A stretch of 5,899 nt of DNA from JAHJFW01 sp038065635 (GCA_038065635.1 JBBTQP010000008.1:1-5899), one strand, 5' to 3'; counted from the stretch's first letter, positions 1 to 5,711 are shown. A program made the numbers and translations. The notes: a model not told the origin generated them from the letters alone.

Positions 1-7
1 ACGAGTT

Positions 8-322
8 TCACGAGTTCCAGTCTTTCAGATCGATCGCATGAAAGTAAAGGAAATACATGGCAACGAAAATGATTACTTGAACTATGCCAGCCGCGACTCC
101 GGAGTGATCGACGACGAAGATGAACATAGAAAGACAAAAGCTGGAAACGAACGCTCCGACGCAGGAACGGTATTGCCACGATCTCGCGTCTTTCTTCTTG
201 CCGGAATAACTGCCGACGAAGAAAAAGCTGAGCGTGAGAAGCGCGGAAAAACCTCCGACTAGAGGCGCGATTTCTCTAATCAACGCGCCTGCGATTTCTC
301 TTAACGCGCAGACGTCTTCCAT
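8..322 (-). CDS. Small three-helix integral membrane protein, function unknown (104 aa)
   Basis: I do not recognise a family. The protein is short and hydrophobic, with three likely membrane helices at about residues 20-40, 52-71 and 76-97. A basic loop with KKK at 42-44 and R47 joins the first two, so by the positive-inside rule that loop is probably cytoplasmic. The N-terminus is a mildly charged helix and the C-terminus ends in a short polar tail (DLKDWNS). There is no signal peptidase site and no enzymatic motif. The start is well supported: ATG at 322 follows a GGAGGT Shine-Dalgarno with a 5-nt gap. It lies 69 bp downstream of the valS stop on the same strand with no terminator or convincing promoter between, so cotranscription with valS is likely. 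The gene is complete (TGA at 8-10). That it is a real gene is fairly sure; its role is unknown. Confidence 0.75.
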   Translation of the reverse strand: MEDVCALREIAGALIREIAPLVGGFSALLTLSFFFVGSYSGKKKDARSWQYRSCVGAFVSSFCLSMFIFVVDHSGVAAGIVQVIIFVAMYFLYFHAIDLKDWNS

Positions 323-327
323 CGCAC

Positions 328-333
328 ACCTCC
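328..333 (-). promoter_or_regulatory. Strong Shine-Dalgarno site of the 104-aa membrane protein
   Basis: GGAGGT on the minus strand, 5 nt before the ATG at 322. It is complementary to the CCTCC anti-Shine-Dalgarno in the 16S fragment at 5857-5861 and is the best ribosome site in the window. It makes this short ORF credible as a gene and fixes its start. Confidence 0.85.
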
Positions 334-391
334 AAATCCGGTTGAGAAACGGAAGGAACCGATCAATGTTTACGATTTTTTCGAGACTTTG

Positions 392-3130
392 TCAACCCTT
401 TCCAAGCCGCCCCTTCAAAGCTTGAAGCTTCGCCTCCGCATCTCCGAGTTTTGTCTCCATTTCCACGCGGACTTTTTCCGGCGCTTTAGAAATGAACTCC
501 TTGTTCTCCAATTTTGTCTTAAAAGATTTGATGTACGCCTCGGTTTCCGCGATTTCTTTTTCCAGTTTAGCGCGTTCTTTTTCTACGTCTACGGATCCGG
601 CGGCGTTAAGCGCAATCGTGGCTGAACCTGACACTGTAGTCACCCAACCGTCTGGGACGGAATCCGCTATCGTGATGGATAAGGATCGCGAAAGATATTC
701 CGCGACCGCTTTATTTTCTTCCACTAACTTTGCGATTTCTGGCGGACATGAAATAGATATCTCGACTTTCTTCGCTGGTTCGATTCCTTGTTCGGCACGA
801 AGACGGCGGATGTCGGTAATCAGAGTTCGAAGAATTTCAAAGTTCTGAAAACTCTTATCATTCATCGGAAGCTGTCCTCCCTTAGGCCATTGATACTGCA
901 TGCAATAACCACCAAAACCCGCTATCTGCCAAATATGTTCAGTCACAAATGGCATGAAGGGATGCCATAACACGAGAAGATTCTTTAAAATGAATGCCAG
1001 CTGAAGAGGTGTATGTTTTTCGATTTTCGCTATTTCTAAATACCAATCAGCAAGATCGCCCCAAGTAAAATCCCTTAACTCTTCCCCGGCAGAGGAAAAC
1101 TGATAGTTTTCAATTTTCTTAGTCACGCTACCCTTCACCTCATGTAAACGCAATAAGAACCATCGATTTGTTATCGTATTAACTGATTCCGTCGGCAAAT
1201 TATTAATATCTTTTTCACCAATCTGCATTAAAATAAACCTGCTTATATTCCAAAGCTTATTCGTAAAATTTCTGAAGCCCGCGATTTTTTCTTCGGACAA
1301 TTTTGTATCCTGCCCTGGCGTTGTGCCTAAAAGAAGTGCGAGACGAACCGCGTCTGTTCCATACTTCGCGATCATGTCCAACGGGTCGATGACGTTACCG
1401 AGAGACTTGGACATCTTTCTCCCCTGCTCGTCGCGTACAAGCCCATGAAGATACACGTCGCGGAACGGAACTTCGCCGAGCGCGTACGTGCTCATCAAAA
1501 TCATTCGCGCCACCCAAAAAAATAAAATGTCATAACCGGTTTCAAGAACCGCAGTCGGATGAAACTCGCGCATACGTTCCCATTCTGAATGGATTCCCGC
1601 CTCCGCGGGAATGACAGAAGGAGATGGCCAGCCGAGAGTGGAAAAAGTCCAAAGACCGGACGAGAACCAAGTGTCGAGAGTATCGGGGTCTTGCTCCCAA
1701 TTCGGACCTGGCGATTTCTCTGAAACAACTATTTCTTGTTTGTCATTCCCGTGCAGACGGGAATCCATACCAAAAGGATTATCTTTCACTGTCTGGTTCC
1801 CCGCCTCCGCGGGGATGACAGAAGATGCGCGATACCAAACCGGCACCCTATGTCCGAACCAGATCTGTCGCGATATGCACCAGTCGCGAAGATTATCGAT
1901 CCAATGAAAATAAGTTTTCTCGAATCGATCCGGAACGATTTTAATCTGCTTTGATTCAACTGCGTGTCGCATCAATTCTTTCAAAGTTACCTTATCTCCC
2001 TTTTTCCATTTCCCAAGCGTCGCCTGCCTTGACTTGAATGGTTTATTAACGCGAACGAACCACTGCTTCATCGGCAATTGTTCCACCGGCGCGCCGCCGC
2101 GTTGTGCGACTGGCAGATTTTGCGGGACTTCTTCTTCCTTTATAATCAAATCTGCGTTCTGTAGTGTTTCAAAAATTTTCTTGCGCGCCTCTTCAATAGT
2201 CAATCCCGCAAAATCCTTTCCGGCATCCTCCATCATCCGTCCGTCTTTCCCGATCACCTGAACCATTTCCAACGCGTGACGCTCAGCCATCTCCGCATCA
2301 ATCATTGAATGCGCTGGCGTAACTCCAAGGGCGCCGGTGCCAAATTCCGGGTCAACCGCTTTATCCGCGATAACTATTATTGATAACCTCTTGCCGCAAA
2401 AAATCGGTTCAAATGTCTTGCCTACGAATTTCTTATATCGCTTGTCGTCAGGATGCACCGCGACCGCCGTGTCTCCGAACTTCGTTTCCGGACGCGTGGT
2501 AGAAATTGCGATCGGAAAGTCCGAATCGTACTTAAAAGTCAACAATTTCGCAGACACTTCTTTGTGTTCCACCTCATCGTCCGAAAGCGTTGTCTGAAAT
2601 TGCGGATCCCAATTCACCAATCGATATCCCTGTTCGATAATTCCATCCTCATACATCATCTTAAACATCTCGTTCACCGCGCGATTACGTTCTTCGTCCA
2701 AAGTGTATTTTTCCCGCGTCCAATCACACGATGATCCCATCTTTCGAATCTGACTTCGGATTGTCTTGGCAGACTCATCAGCGAACTTCACTACTTCCTT
2801 CAATAACTTTTCTCGCCCAAGTTCCTCGCGAGGATTCTTCATCCCCTTCTTAATCAATTCCTGCTCGACCTTAACTTGAGTTGCAATTGCCGCGTGATCC
2901 GTCCCAGGAATCCAAAGCGCCCGCTTCCCGCGCATCCGATGAAAACGAATCAACAGATCCTCAATCGCCAACATGACCGCGTGTCCCAAATGTAACGTTC
3001 CCGTGCGATTCGGAGGCGGTATAGCTATGCAATACGGCTCGCCGTCGCCTTGCGGCTGAAACGCGCCGGATTTTTCCCATGATGCGTAAATCGCCTCTTC
3101 CACCGAAGAGGCGTCATACGCCTTTGGCAT
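392..3130 (-). CDS. valS: Valyl-tRNA synthetase (ValRS), class I, with two repeat-encoded insertions
   Basis: Charges tRNA-Val with valine in the cytoplasm and clears mischarged threonine. Numbered from ATG 3130 (912 aa): HIGH signature HLGH at 47-50, the ValRS block PGTDHAAIATQ from 75, CP1 editing domain about 195-345 with TTRPET at 211-216, the catalytic-core segment DTWFSS, KMSKS at 572-576, an anticodon-binding helical domain about 650-790, and a C-terminal coiled-coil tRNA arm at 847-912. Residues about 437-464 and 505-514 are translated palindromic repeats inserted between editing domain and KMSKS; the frame is kept and all motifs are intact, so the enzyme is probably active. An ATG at 3178 would add 16 residues but lies inside the promoter spacer. 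ATG 3148 would be almost leaderless. ATG 3130 gives MPKAYDASSVEEA, matching the usual ValRS N-terminus, with a leader of about 20 nt. Stop is TGA. Identity is certain, the start fairly sure. Confidence 0.97.
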   Translation of the reverse strand: MPKAYDASSVEEAIYASWEKSGAFQPQGDGEPYCIAIPPPNRTGTLHLGHAVMLAIEDLLIRFHRMRGKRALWIPGTDHAAIATQVKVEQELIKKGMKNPREELGREKLLKEVVKFADESAKTIRSQIRKMGSSCDWTREKYTLDEERNRAVNEMFKMMYEDGIIEQGYRLVNWDPQFQTTLSDDEVEHKEVSAKLLTFKYDSDFPIAISTTRPETKFGDTAVAVHPDDKRYKKFVGKTFEPIFCGKRLSIIVIADKAVDPEFGTGALGVTPAHSMIDAEMAERHALEMVQVIGKDGRMMEDAGKDFAGLTIEEARKKIFETLQNADLIIKEEEVPQNLPVAQRGGAPVEQLPMKQWFVRVNKPFKSRQATLGKWKKGDKVTLKELMRHAVESKQIKIVPDRFEKTYFHWIDNLRDWCISRQIWFGHRVPVWYRASSVIPAEAGNQTVKDNPFGMDSRLHGNDKQEIVVSEKSPGPNWEQDPDTLDTWFSSGLWTFSTLGWPSPSVIPAEAGIHSEWERMREFHPTAVLETGYDILFFWVARMILMSTYALGEVPFRDVYLHGLVRDEQGRKMSKSLGNVIDPLDMIAKYGTDAVRLALLLGTTPGQDTKLSEEKIAGFRNFTNKLWNISRFILMQIGEKDINNLPTESVNTITNRWFLLRLHEVKGSVTKKIENYQFSSAGEELRDFTWGDLADWYLEIAKIEKHTPLQLAFILKNLLVLWHPFMPFVTEHIWQIAGFGGYCMQYQWPKGGQLPMNDKSFQNFEILRTLITDIRRLRAEQGIEPAKKVEISISCPPEIAKLVEENKAVAEYLSRSLSITIADSVPDGWVTTVSGSATIALNAAGSVDVEKERAKLEKEIAETEAYIKSFKTKLENKEFISKAPEKVRVEMETKLGDAEAKLQALKGRLGKG
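1590..1616 (-). repeat. Single-arm palindromic repeat inside valS (27 bp)
   Basis: On the plus strand this is a perfect 8-bp inverted repeat, ATTCCCGC / GCGGGAAT, around a CTCC loop, flanked by TGG and GACA. Read on the minus strand in the valS frame it encodes SVIPAEAGIH, a peptide I know as a common translation of dispersed ATTCCCG...CGGGAAT repeats (of the Neisseria dRS3 type, also seen in many uncultured bacteria). Its length is exactly nine codons, so the frame is unaffected. It replaces the loop just after FSTLGWP. Confidence 0.85.
1741..1820. repeat. Paired-arm palindromic repeat element (about 80 bp) inside valS
   Basis: Two 27-bp arms in inverted orientation (1741-1767 and 1794-1820) flank a 26-bp centre. 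Each arm is itself a hairpin: ATTCCCGT / ACGGGAAT around GCAG in the left, CCCCGC / GCGGGG around CTCC in the right. The outer ends TGTCAT and ATGACA are inverted copies, giving the form of a small non-autonomous element. In the valS frame one arm reads SVIPAEAG and the other DSRLHGNDK. The right arm has the same orientation as the single-arm copy at 1590-1616, and both are followed on the plus strand by GAAG (TTCTGTCAT read on minus), so the unit may extend 3 bp to 1823. No target duplication is obvious. Confidence 0.85.
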
Positions 3131-3156
3131 CTCTTTATCGTTTGTCATTCCTGAAA

Positions 3157-3185
3157 ATATTACGTTTTCCGCAATCATCAGTCAA
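3157..3185 (-). promoter_or_regulatory. valS promoter
   Basis: On the minus strand, -35 TTGACT (3185-3180), a 17-bp spacer, and -10 TAATAT (3162-3157). Transcription should begin near 3150. This puts the most upstream in-frame ATG (3178) inside the spacer, so it cannot be the start, and leaves ATG 3148 (almost leaderless) or ATG 3130 (leader about 20 nt). The leader has no clear Shine-Dalgarno. Confidence 0.7.
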
Positions 3186-3228
3186 TCGCGAGATGCCTTG
3201 TTTTCAATCATTGTATTCTGCCAATCCT

Positions 3229-3257
3229 TTGACATTTCTACCCTTTTGGCATAAACT
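3229..3257 (+). promoter_or_regulatory. Promoter of the DHH-family gene
   Basis: A perfect -35 TTGACA (3229-3234), a 17-bp spacer and -10 TAAACT (3252-3257). Expected start of transcription is about 3264. A GTG at 3261 that would extend the reading frame is at or before this point, so translation must start at ATG 3288, giving a leader of about 24 nt with no Shine-Dalgarno. It is divergent from the valS promoter, with 43 bp between the two -35 boxes. Confidence 0.75.
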
Positions 3258-3287
3258 CCAGTGTCGCTTGTCACGATCCAATCCCAA

Positions 3288-4436
3288 ATGTCCTTAACTT
3301 CAGAACAACAGGCCCACGAAGCCATTCTACGTAGCAAGAGAATCCTCGTGGTAACAAAAGAGCATACGGCTACCGACGGTCTAGCGGCGATCGCGGCTTG
3401 TTTAGCGTTTTTGAAAAAAAGCGGGAAGCCGATAGAAGCCGTCGCTCCGGGGGTTGAACCTGCAACAATCCCGGCATATCTCACGCTTGCAAATGAGATC
3501 AAACCGCGAATCGGCGCAATGCGCGCATTTCATATTTCACTCGACGTCTCTCGCGTTCCGCTCTCCGAATTGCTTTACGATGTTCGCGACAACAAATTGG
3601 AAATTCAAGCCGTACCAAAAAGCGGCGAATGGTCCGCGGCGGACGTCTCCTTCAAGCCGGGCGAGGATCGCTACGATCTCGTTATCGCGCTGGATTGTCC
3701 GGACATCCGATCGCTCGGAAATTTGTCGCGCGACCATGCGGACTTTCTTTATCGAACAACTATCATAAACATAGATTGCGATCCTGCGAACGAACATTGG
3801 GGACAGATCAATCTCGTCGATCTTAACGCAGTCGCGACAACGGAAATTCTTTTTCGCTTGTTCGAAAGTTGGAACAGAACTTTACTCGACGAAGATTCCG
3901 CAACCGCGATTCTGGCAGGAATGATTTTCAAAACCAACTCATTCAAAACAGCAAACGTAACTCCGCGAACTCTTGCAGCGGCTTCACAGCTCGTGGGACT
4001 TGGCGCGCGTCGCGAACAAATCGTTCAAGGTATTTGGCGCACACGAAGCGTACCGACTCTAAAACTCTGGGGTCGCGCTTTGACGCGCTTGGAATACGAT
4101 CGCGAGGTCGGGCTTTCTTGGATCACGTTAACGCGCAATGACTTTCTAGAAACAGGACTTACGCCAGCGGCAATTGAAGGACTTGTGGATGAGCTCGTGG
4201 CTTATGCTCCGGAAGCAAAAGCTATCGCGATAATGCATGAATCACTGGAGTCGGAAAAAGTTTGCGTTTCATTGCACGCGAACCCGCCTCTGTCGGCATC
4301 GGATTTGAGCCGTTCGTTTAACGCGACTGGCAATCGTTCGCGCGCAAATTTCTGTCTCGAAAAAGGCATATCTCTGCACGACGGAGTAACAATGGTCGTC
4401 GATCGTCTTCGCGATACCATGAAGACAACAAAATAA
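3288..4436 (+). CDS. Degenerate DHH/DHHA1-family phosphoesterase-like protein (382 aa)
   Basis: Resembles NrnA-type DHH proteins, which hydrolyse nanoRNA or pAp with Mn2+. The landmarks are an N-terminal strand then EHTATDGLAA (25-34), the motif II region LVIALDCPD (131-139), INIDCDPANEHWGQINLVD around 160-178, NVTPRTLAAASQLVGLGA near 223-240, and a C-terminal DHHA1-like domain to the end. Metal ligands are largely lost. Motif I keeps H26 and D30, but the second Asp is L32. D136 is kept. DHH is D163-C164-D165. The motif IV TDTG is FKTN (214-217). The DHHA1 GGGH is replaced by TGNRSRANF (347-355). The frame is intact and the motif surroundings are well kept, so this is not a pseudogene; it may be a pseudoenzyme, a binding protein, or an enzyme with altered metal use. 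Start chosen from the promoter. Fold is fairly sure, activity unknown. Confidence 0.85.
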   Translation: MSLTSEQQAHEAILRSKRILVVTKEHTATDGLAAIAACLAFLKKSGKPIEAVAPGVEPATIPAYLTLANEIKPRIGAMRAFHISLDVSRVPLSELLYDVRDNKLEIQAVPKSGEWSAADVSFKPGEDRYDLVIALDCPDIRSLGNLSRDHADFLYRTTIINIDCDPANEHWGQINLVDLNAVATTEILFRLFESWNRTLLDEDSATAILAGMIFKTNSFKTANVTPRTLAAASQLVGLGARREQIVQGIWRTRSVPTLKLWGRALTRLEYDREVGLSWITLTRNDFLETGLTPAAIEGLVDELVAYAPEAKAIAIMHESLESEKVCVSLHANPPLSASDLSRSFNATGNRSRANFCLEKGISLHDGVTMVVDRLRDTMKTTK

Positions 4437-4510
4437 AACGAGCCAATTTGGTGAGGCCCAGAACGTCATCCTCGCCAGGACCGCTCTGAGAACTCGCCAA
4501 ACTGACTCGT
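4430..4510 (-). terminator. Long hairpin terminator between convergent genes
   Basis: Arms 4438-4455 and 4493-4510 form an 18-position stem with two mismatches and one G-U. Inside, CAGAACG (4459-4465) can pair with CGCTCTG (4482-4488) with one mismatch, and TCCT with AGGA (4469-4480) around a CGCC tip. On the minus strand the hairpin runs straight into TTTTATTTT (4438-4430), the pattern of an intrinsic terminator for the 138-aa membrane protein's transcript. On the plus strand only a weak TTTAT follows, so termination of the DHH transcript is less sure. At 73 nt it is longer than a typical terminator hairpin. Confidence 0.7.
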
Positions 4511-4580
4511 TTATGAGAACAAATGATACATTCAACTCCAAAATCGATCAAATCCTACTTTGGGGATAACTGTCATTTCA

Positions 4581-4997
4581 CTATTCTGCAACGTCTGAAA
4601 CAGCTGCTGGAGCGCACGTTCTGGAAAGCTCCTGAACCGCCGCGCTCATAGCATCGAGCTTGGCGTTTAGCTGTCTGATCTCCCTACCAAGATCCTGCTT
4701 TACGCCCGACTGACTGACATTCAACTTTGCATCCGTCGACGCCTGCGCCGCAGTCAACGCAATTGCGCCGGTCAATACCAATGCGAAACCCGTAACGACC
4801 GCGGCCGACCAAATATGCGTAACACCCTTCGCCGCGTGGACGATATGATGGTCGCGCATGTGAGATGTAGGCCCGACATATCGGACTTTGCACTCCGCTT
4901 CGCAGCCGCCGTGGCCGCACATAGATCCGGACGGTTCCGGACTGTTGGCCGCCTTGATCACTCGACGGCTCGCTCTTTTTTGTTTTATTTCCCCCAT
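4581..4997 (-). CDS. Cys/His-rich single-pass membrane protein with C-terminal coiled coil (138 aa)
   Basis: No named family, but the N-terminal MCGHGGCEAEC block followed by VGPTSHMRDHHI looks like a small protein I associate with Parcubacteria. From ATG 4997: a basic tail (KQKRASRRVIK, 5-15), three cysteines and a histidine (C27, H29, C32, C36) that could bind a metal, a His-rich stretch (H46, H50, H51, H54, H61), one membrane helix at about 62-84, and a likely coiled coil at 99-126 ending near C128. The basic N-terminus suggests a signal-anchor with the coiled coil outside. An AQA before residue 87 could be a signal peptidase site instead. A TTG at 5012 is a possible earlier start, but would leave only an 11-nt leader. 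The Met at residue 26, directly before the Cys block, is another candidate. It stands alone, with its own promoter and terminator. Real gene likely; function unknown. Confidence 0.75.
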   Translation of the reverse strand: MGEIKQKRASRRVIKAANSPEPSGSMCGHGGCEAECKVRYVGPTSHMRDHHIVHAAKGVTHIWSAAVVTGFALVLTGAIALTAAQASTDAKLNVSQSGVKQDLGREIRQLNAKLDAMSAAVQELSRTCAPAAVSDVAE

Positions 4998-5029
4998 ACG
5001 ATAAAAGGACAAAATTAATTAGTGGTTAG

Positions 5030-5038
5030 AGTATAGCA
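5030..5038 (-). promoter_or_regulatory. Extended -10 promoter of the 138-aa membrane protein
   Basis: On the minus strand TGCTATACT (5038-5030) is an extended -10 box. No good -35 lies 16-18 bp upstream; the region there is T-rich, with TTGTTG at a 15-bp spacing. Expected transcription start is near 5023, giving a leader of about 26 nt to ATG 4997 without a Shine-Dalgarno. Confidence 0.55.
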
Positions 5039-5088
5039 TATAAAAATAGACAACAAAAACTTTTCCAAAAACATTCAAGAAACATACC

Positions 5089-5117
5089 TTGACTCACGCT
5101 CCGTCTGCGGTTATGAT
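5089..5117 (+). promoter_or_regulatory. tRNA-Val promoter
   Basis: -35 TTGACT (5089-5094), 17-bp spacer, -10 TATGAT (5112-5117), each one base from consensus. The expected start, near 5124, is about 9 nt before the mature tRNA end. The segment just after the -10 (CTGCCT) is fairly GC-rich, as is common in promoters of stable RNA genes under growth-rate control in other bacteria. That control is inference here. Confidence 0.85.
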
Positions 5118-5132
5118 CTGCCTCGTAATTAG

Positions 5133-5209
5133 GCGCGTATAGCTCAGTTGGTTAGAGCGTCACATTGACATTGTGAAGGTCCCAGGTTCGAATCCTGGTG
5201 CGCGCACCA
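5133..5209 (+). tRNA. tRNA-Val, anticodon GAC
   Basis: Full cloverleaf of 77 nt: acceptor GCGCGTA (5133-5139) pairs with TGCGCGC (5199-5205) with one G-U; D stem GCTC/GAGC; anticodon stem TCACA/TGTGA with loop TTGACAT, so the anticodon GAC is at 5167-5169 and reads GUC and GUU; T arm CCAGG TTCGAAT CCTGG. The discriminator is A5206, as in other tRNA-Val, and CCA is encoded at 5207-5209, so no CCA addition is needed. It forms its own unit, with a promoter directly upstream and a terminator one base after CCA. It lies 2.0 kb from valS, whose product charges it, but on the other strand and in another transcription unit. Confidence 0.98.
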
Positions 5210-5210
5210 T

Positions 5211-5243
5211 CAAAAATCTCCCACCTACGGGAGATTTTTGTTT
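5211..5243 (+). terminator. tRNA-Val intrinsic terminator
   Basis: A perfect 12-bp stem (5211-5222 with 5229-5240) around ACCTAC. The 3' arm ends in ATTTTTG and is followed by TTT, so the U-run lies mostly in the stem. Because the 5' arm has AAAAA, the same hairpin could act on the minus strand as a second stop behind the response regulator. Confidence 0.88.
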
Positions 5244-5256
5244 ACGTTATAAATAG

Positions 5257-5294
5257 AAAAAAACCGCGTGAGCGCGGGGCGCGAATTCACGCGG
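5257..5294 (-). terminator. Terminator of the response regulator gene, overlapping its stop codon
   Basis: On the minus strand, CCGCGTG (5294-5288) pairs with CACGCGG (5270-5264), with a possible inner CGCG/CGCG pairing (5280-5283 with 5273-5276) around a 3-nt loop, and seven Ts follow directly (5263-5257). The TGA stop (5289-5287) lies in the 5' arm, so the last codons of the gene are part of the terminator. Confidence 0.85.
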
Positions 5295-5685
5295 TGAGAA
5301 AATCAGTCACGATGGCACTGATCGCATCGTGCATGGCTCTGCTGCCGTCTTTGAGCAAGAACCTGTCGGCCCCGCACTCCTCGACCATCGCCGCCGAAAC
5401 CTCTAGCGAGCTCACGAGAATCTTGTGCGCTCGAATCGGCGGAGAAATTGCGCTCAACTCGGCGAATAGACTCAATCCGGTCATGTGCGGCATATCGACG
5501 TCGCTGATGATACACCACGAGTCGTGCAGACCCGACTTCACGACTTCAAGCGCCGCGCAACCGTCTTCCGCTTCTTCAGCGACGACTCCGGTTCTGGCAA
5601 GAACCGTTTGAACTACTCGTATATACGCTCTGCGCAACTGCGGTACGTCGTCTACGAGCAACAATCGTCTTCGTGATTCCGACAT
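5287..5685 (-). CDS. Single-domain (CheY-like) response regulator, REC only
   Basis: A stand-alone phosphoryl receiver domain of 132 aa with no output domain. Key residues are all present: acidic pair D12-D13 after the first strand (LLLVDD), phosphoacceptor D62 in SDVDMPHMTG, the switch Ser at S92 (S93 next to it) in ILVSS, and K112 in FLLKDG. It should accept phosphate from a histidine kinase and act by binding a partner, in the cytoplasm. No kinase is in the window, so the pathway is unknown. The start ATG 5685 has AGGAAGG 8 nt upstream. The gene sits 167 bp downstream of the 16S 3' end on the same strand, where spacer tRNAs or 23S are usual, and may be read through from the rRNA transcript because only a weak promoter candidate is seen. 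K112 is followed by D rather than the more usual P. Family is certain, target unknown. Confidence 0.93.
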   Translation of the reverse strand: MSESRRRLLLVDDVPQLRRAYIRVVQTVLARTGVVAEEAEDGCAALEVVKSGLHDSWCIISDVDMPHMTGLSLFAELSAISPPIRAHKILVSSLEVSAAMVEECGADRFLLKDGSRAMHDAISAIVTDFLTA

Positions 5686-5693
5686 TCCTTAGT

Positions 5694-5700
5694 CCTTCCT
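5694..5700 (-). promoter_or_regulatory. Shine-Dalgarno site of the response regulator
   Basis: AGGAAGG on the minus strand, 8 nt before ATG 5685. A second AAGGA touches the ATG and is too close to act as a ribosome site. Confidence 0.7.
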
Positions 5701-5711
5701 TGCAGTATTAG

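Noticed and set aside
1590..1820. CRISPR-like array in the repeat cluster
   Set aside because: There are only three arms in mixed orientation with unequal spacing, all within a coding frame. The pattern is that of dispersed palindromic repeats.
1501..1907. Short reading frames over the repeats (products with RRRESI or SPPPRG-type peptides)
   Set aside because: They are other-frame translations of the palindromic repeats and of valS, a common annotation artefact.
3142..3151. Third repeat copy near the valS start (GTCATTCC match)
   Set aside because: Only eight bases match and the hairpin arm is missing, so it is likely chance.
3131..3178. Upstream extension of valS to the ATG at 3178
   Set aside because: That ATG is inside the spacer between the -35 and -10 boxes, upstream of the expected transcript start, and the added residues do not resemble a ValRS N-terminus.
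3261..3287. GTG start at 3261 for the DHH gene
   Set aside because: It lies at or before the predicted transcription start, and ATG 3288 gives a normal N-terminus.
4202..4551. Minus-strand reading frames over the end of the DHH gene
   Set aside because: They are antisense to a well-supported gene, cross the terminator hairpin and have no recognisable motifs.
5198..5611. 137-aa plus-strand reading frame over the response regulator
   Set aside because: It starts inside the tRNA, runs through both terminators and is antisense to a gene with complete receiver-domain motifs.
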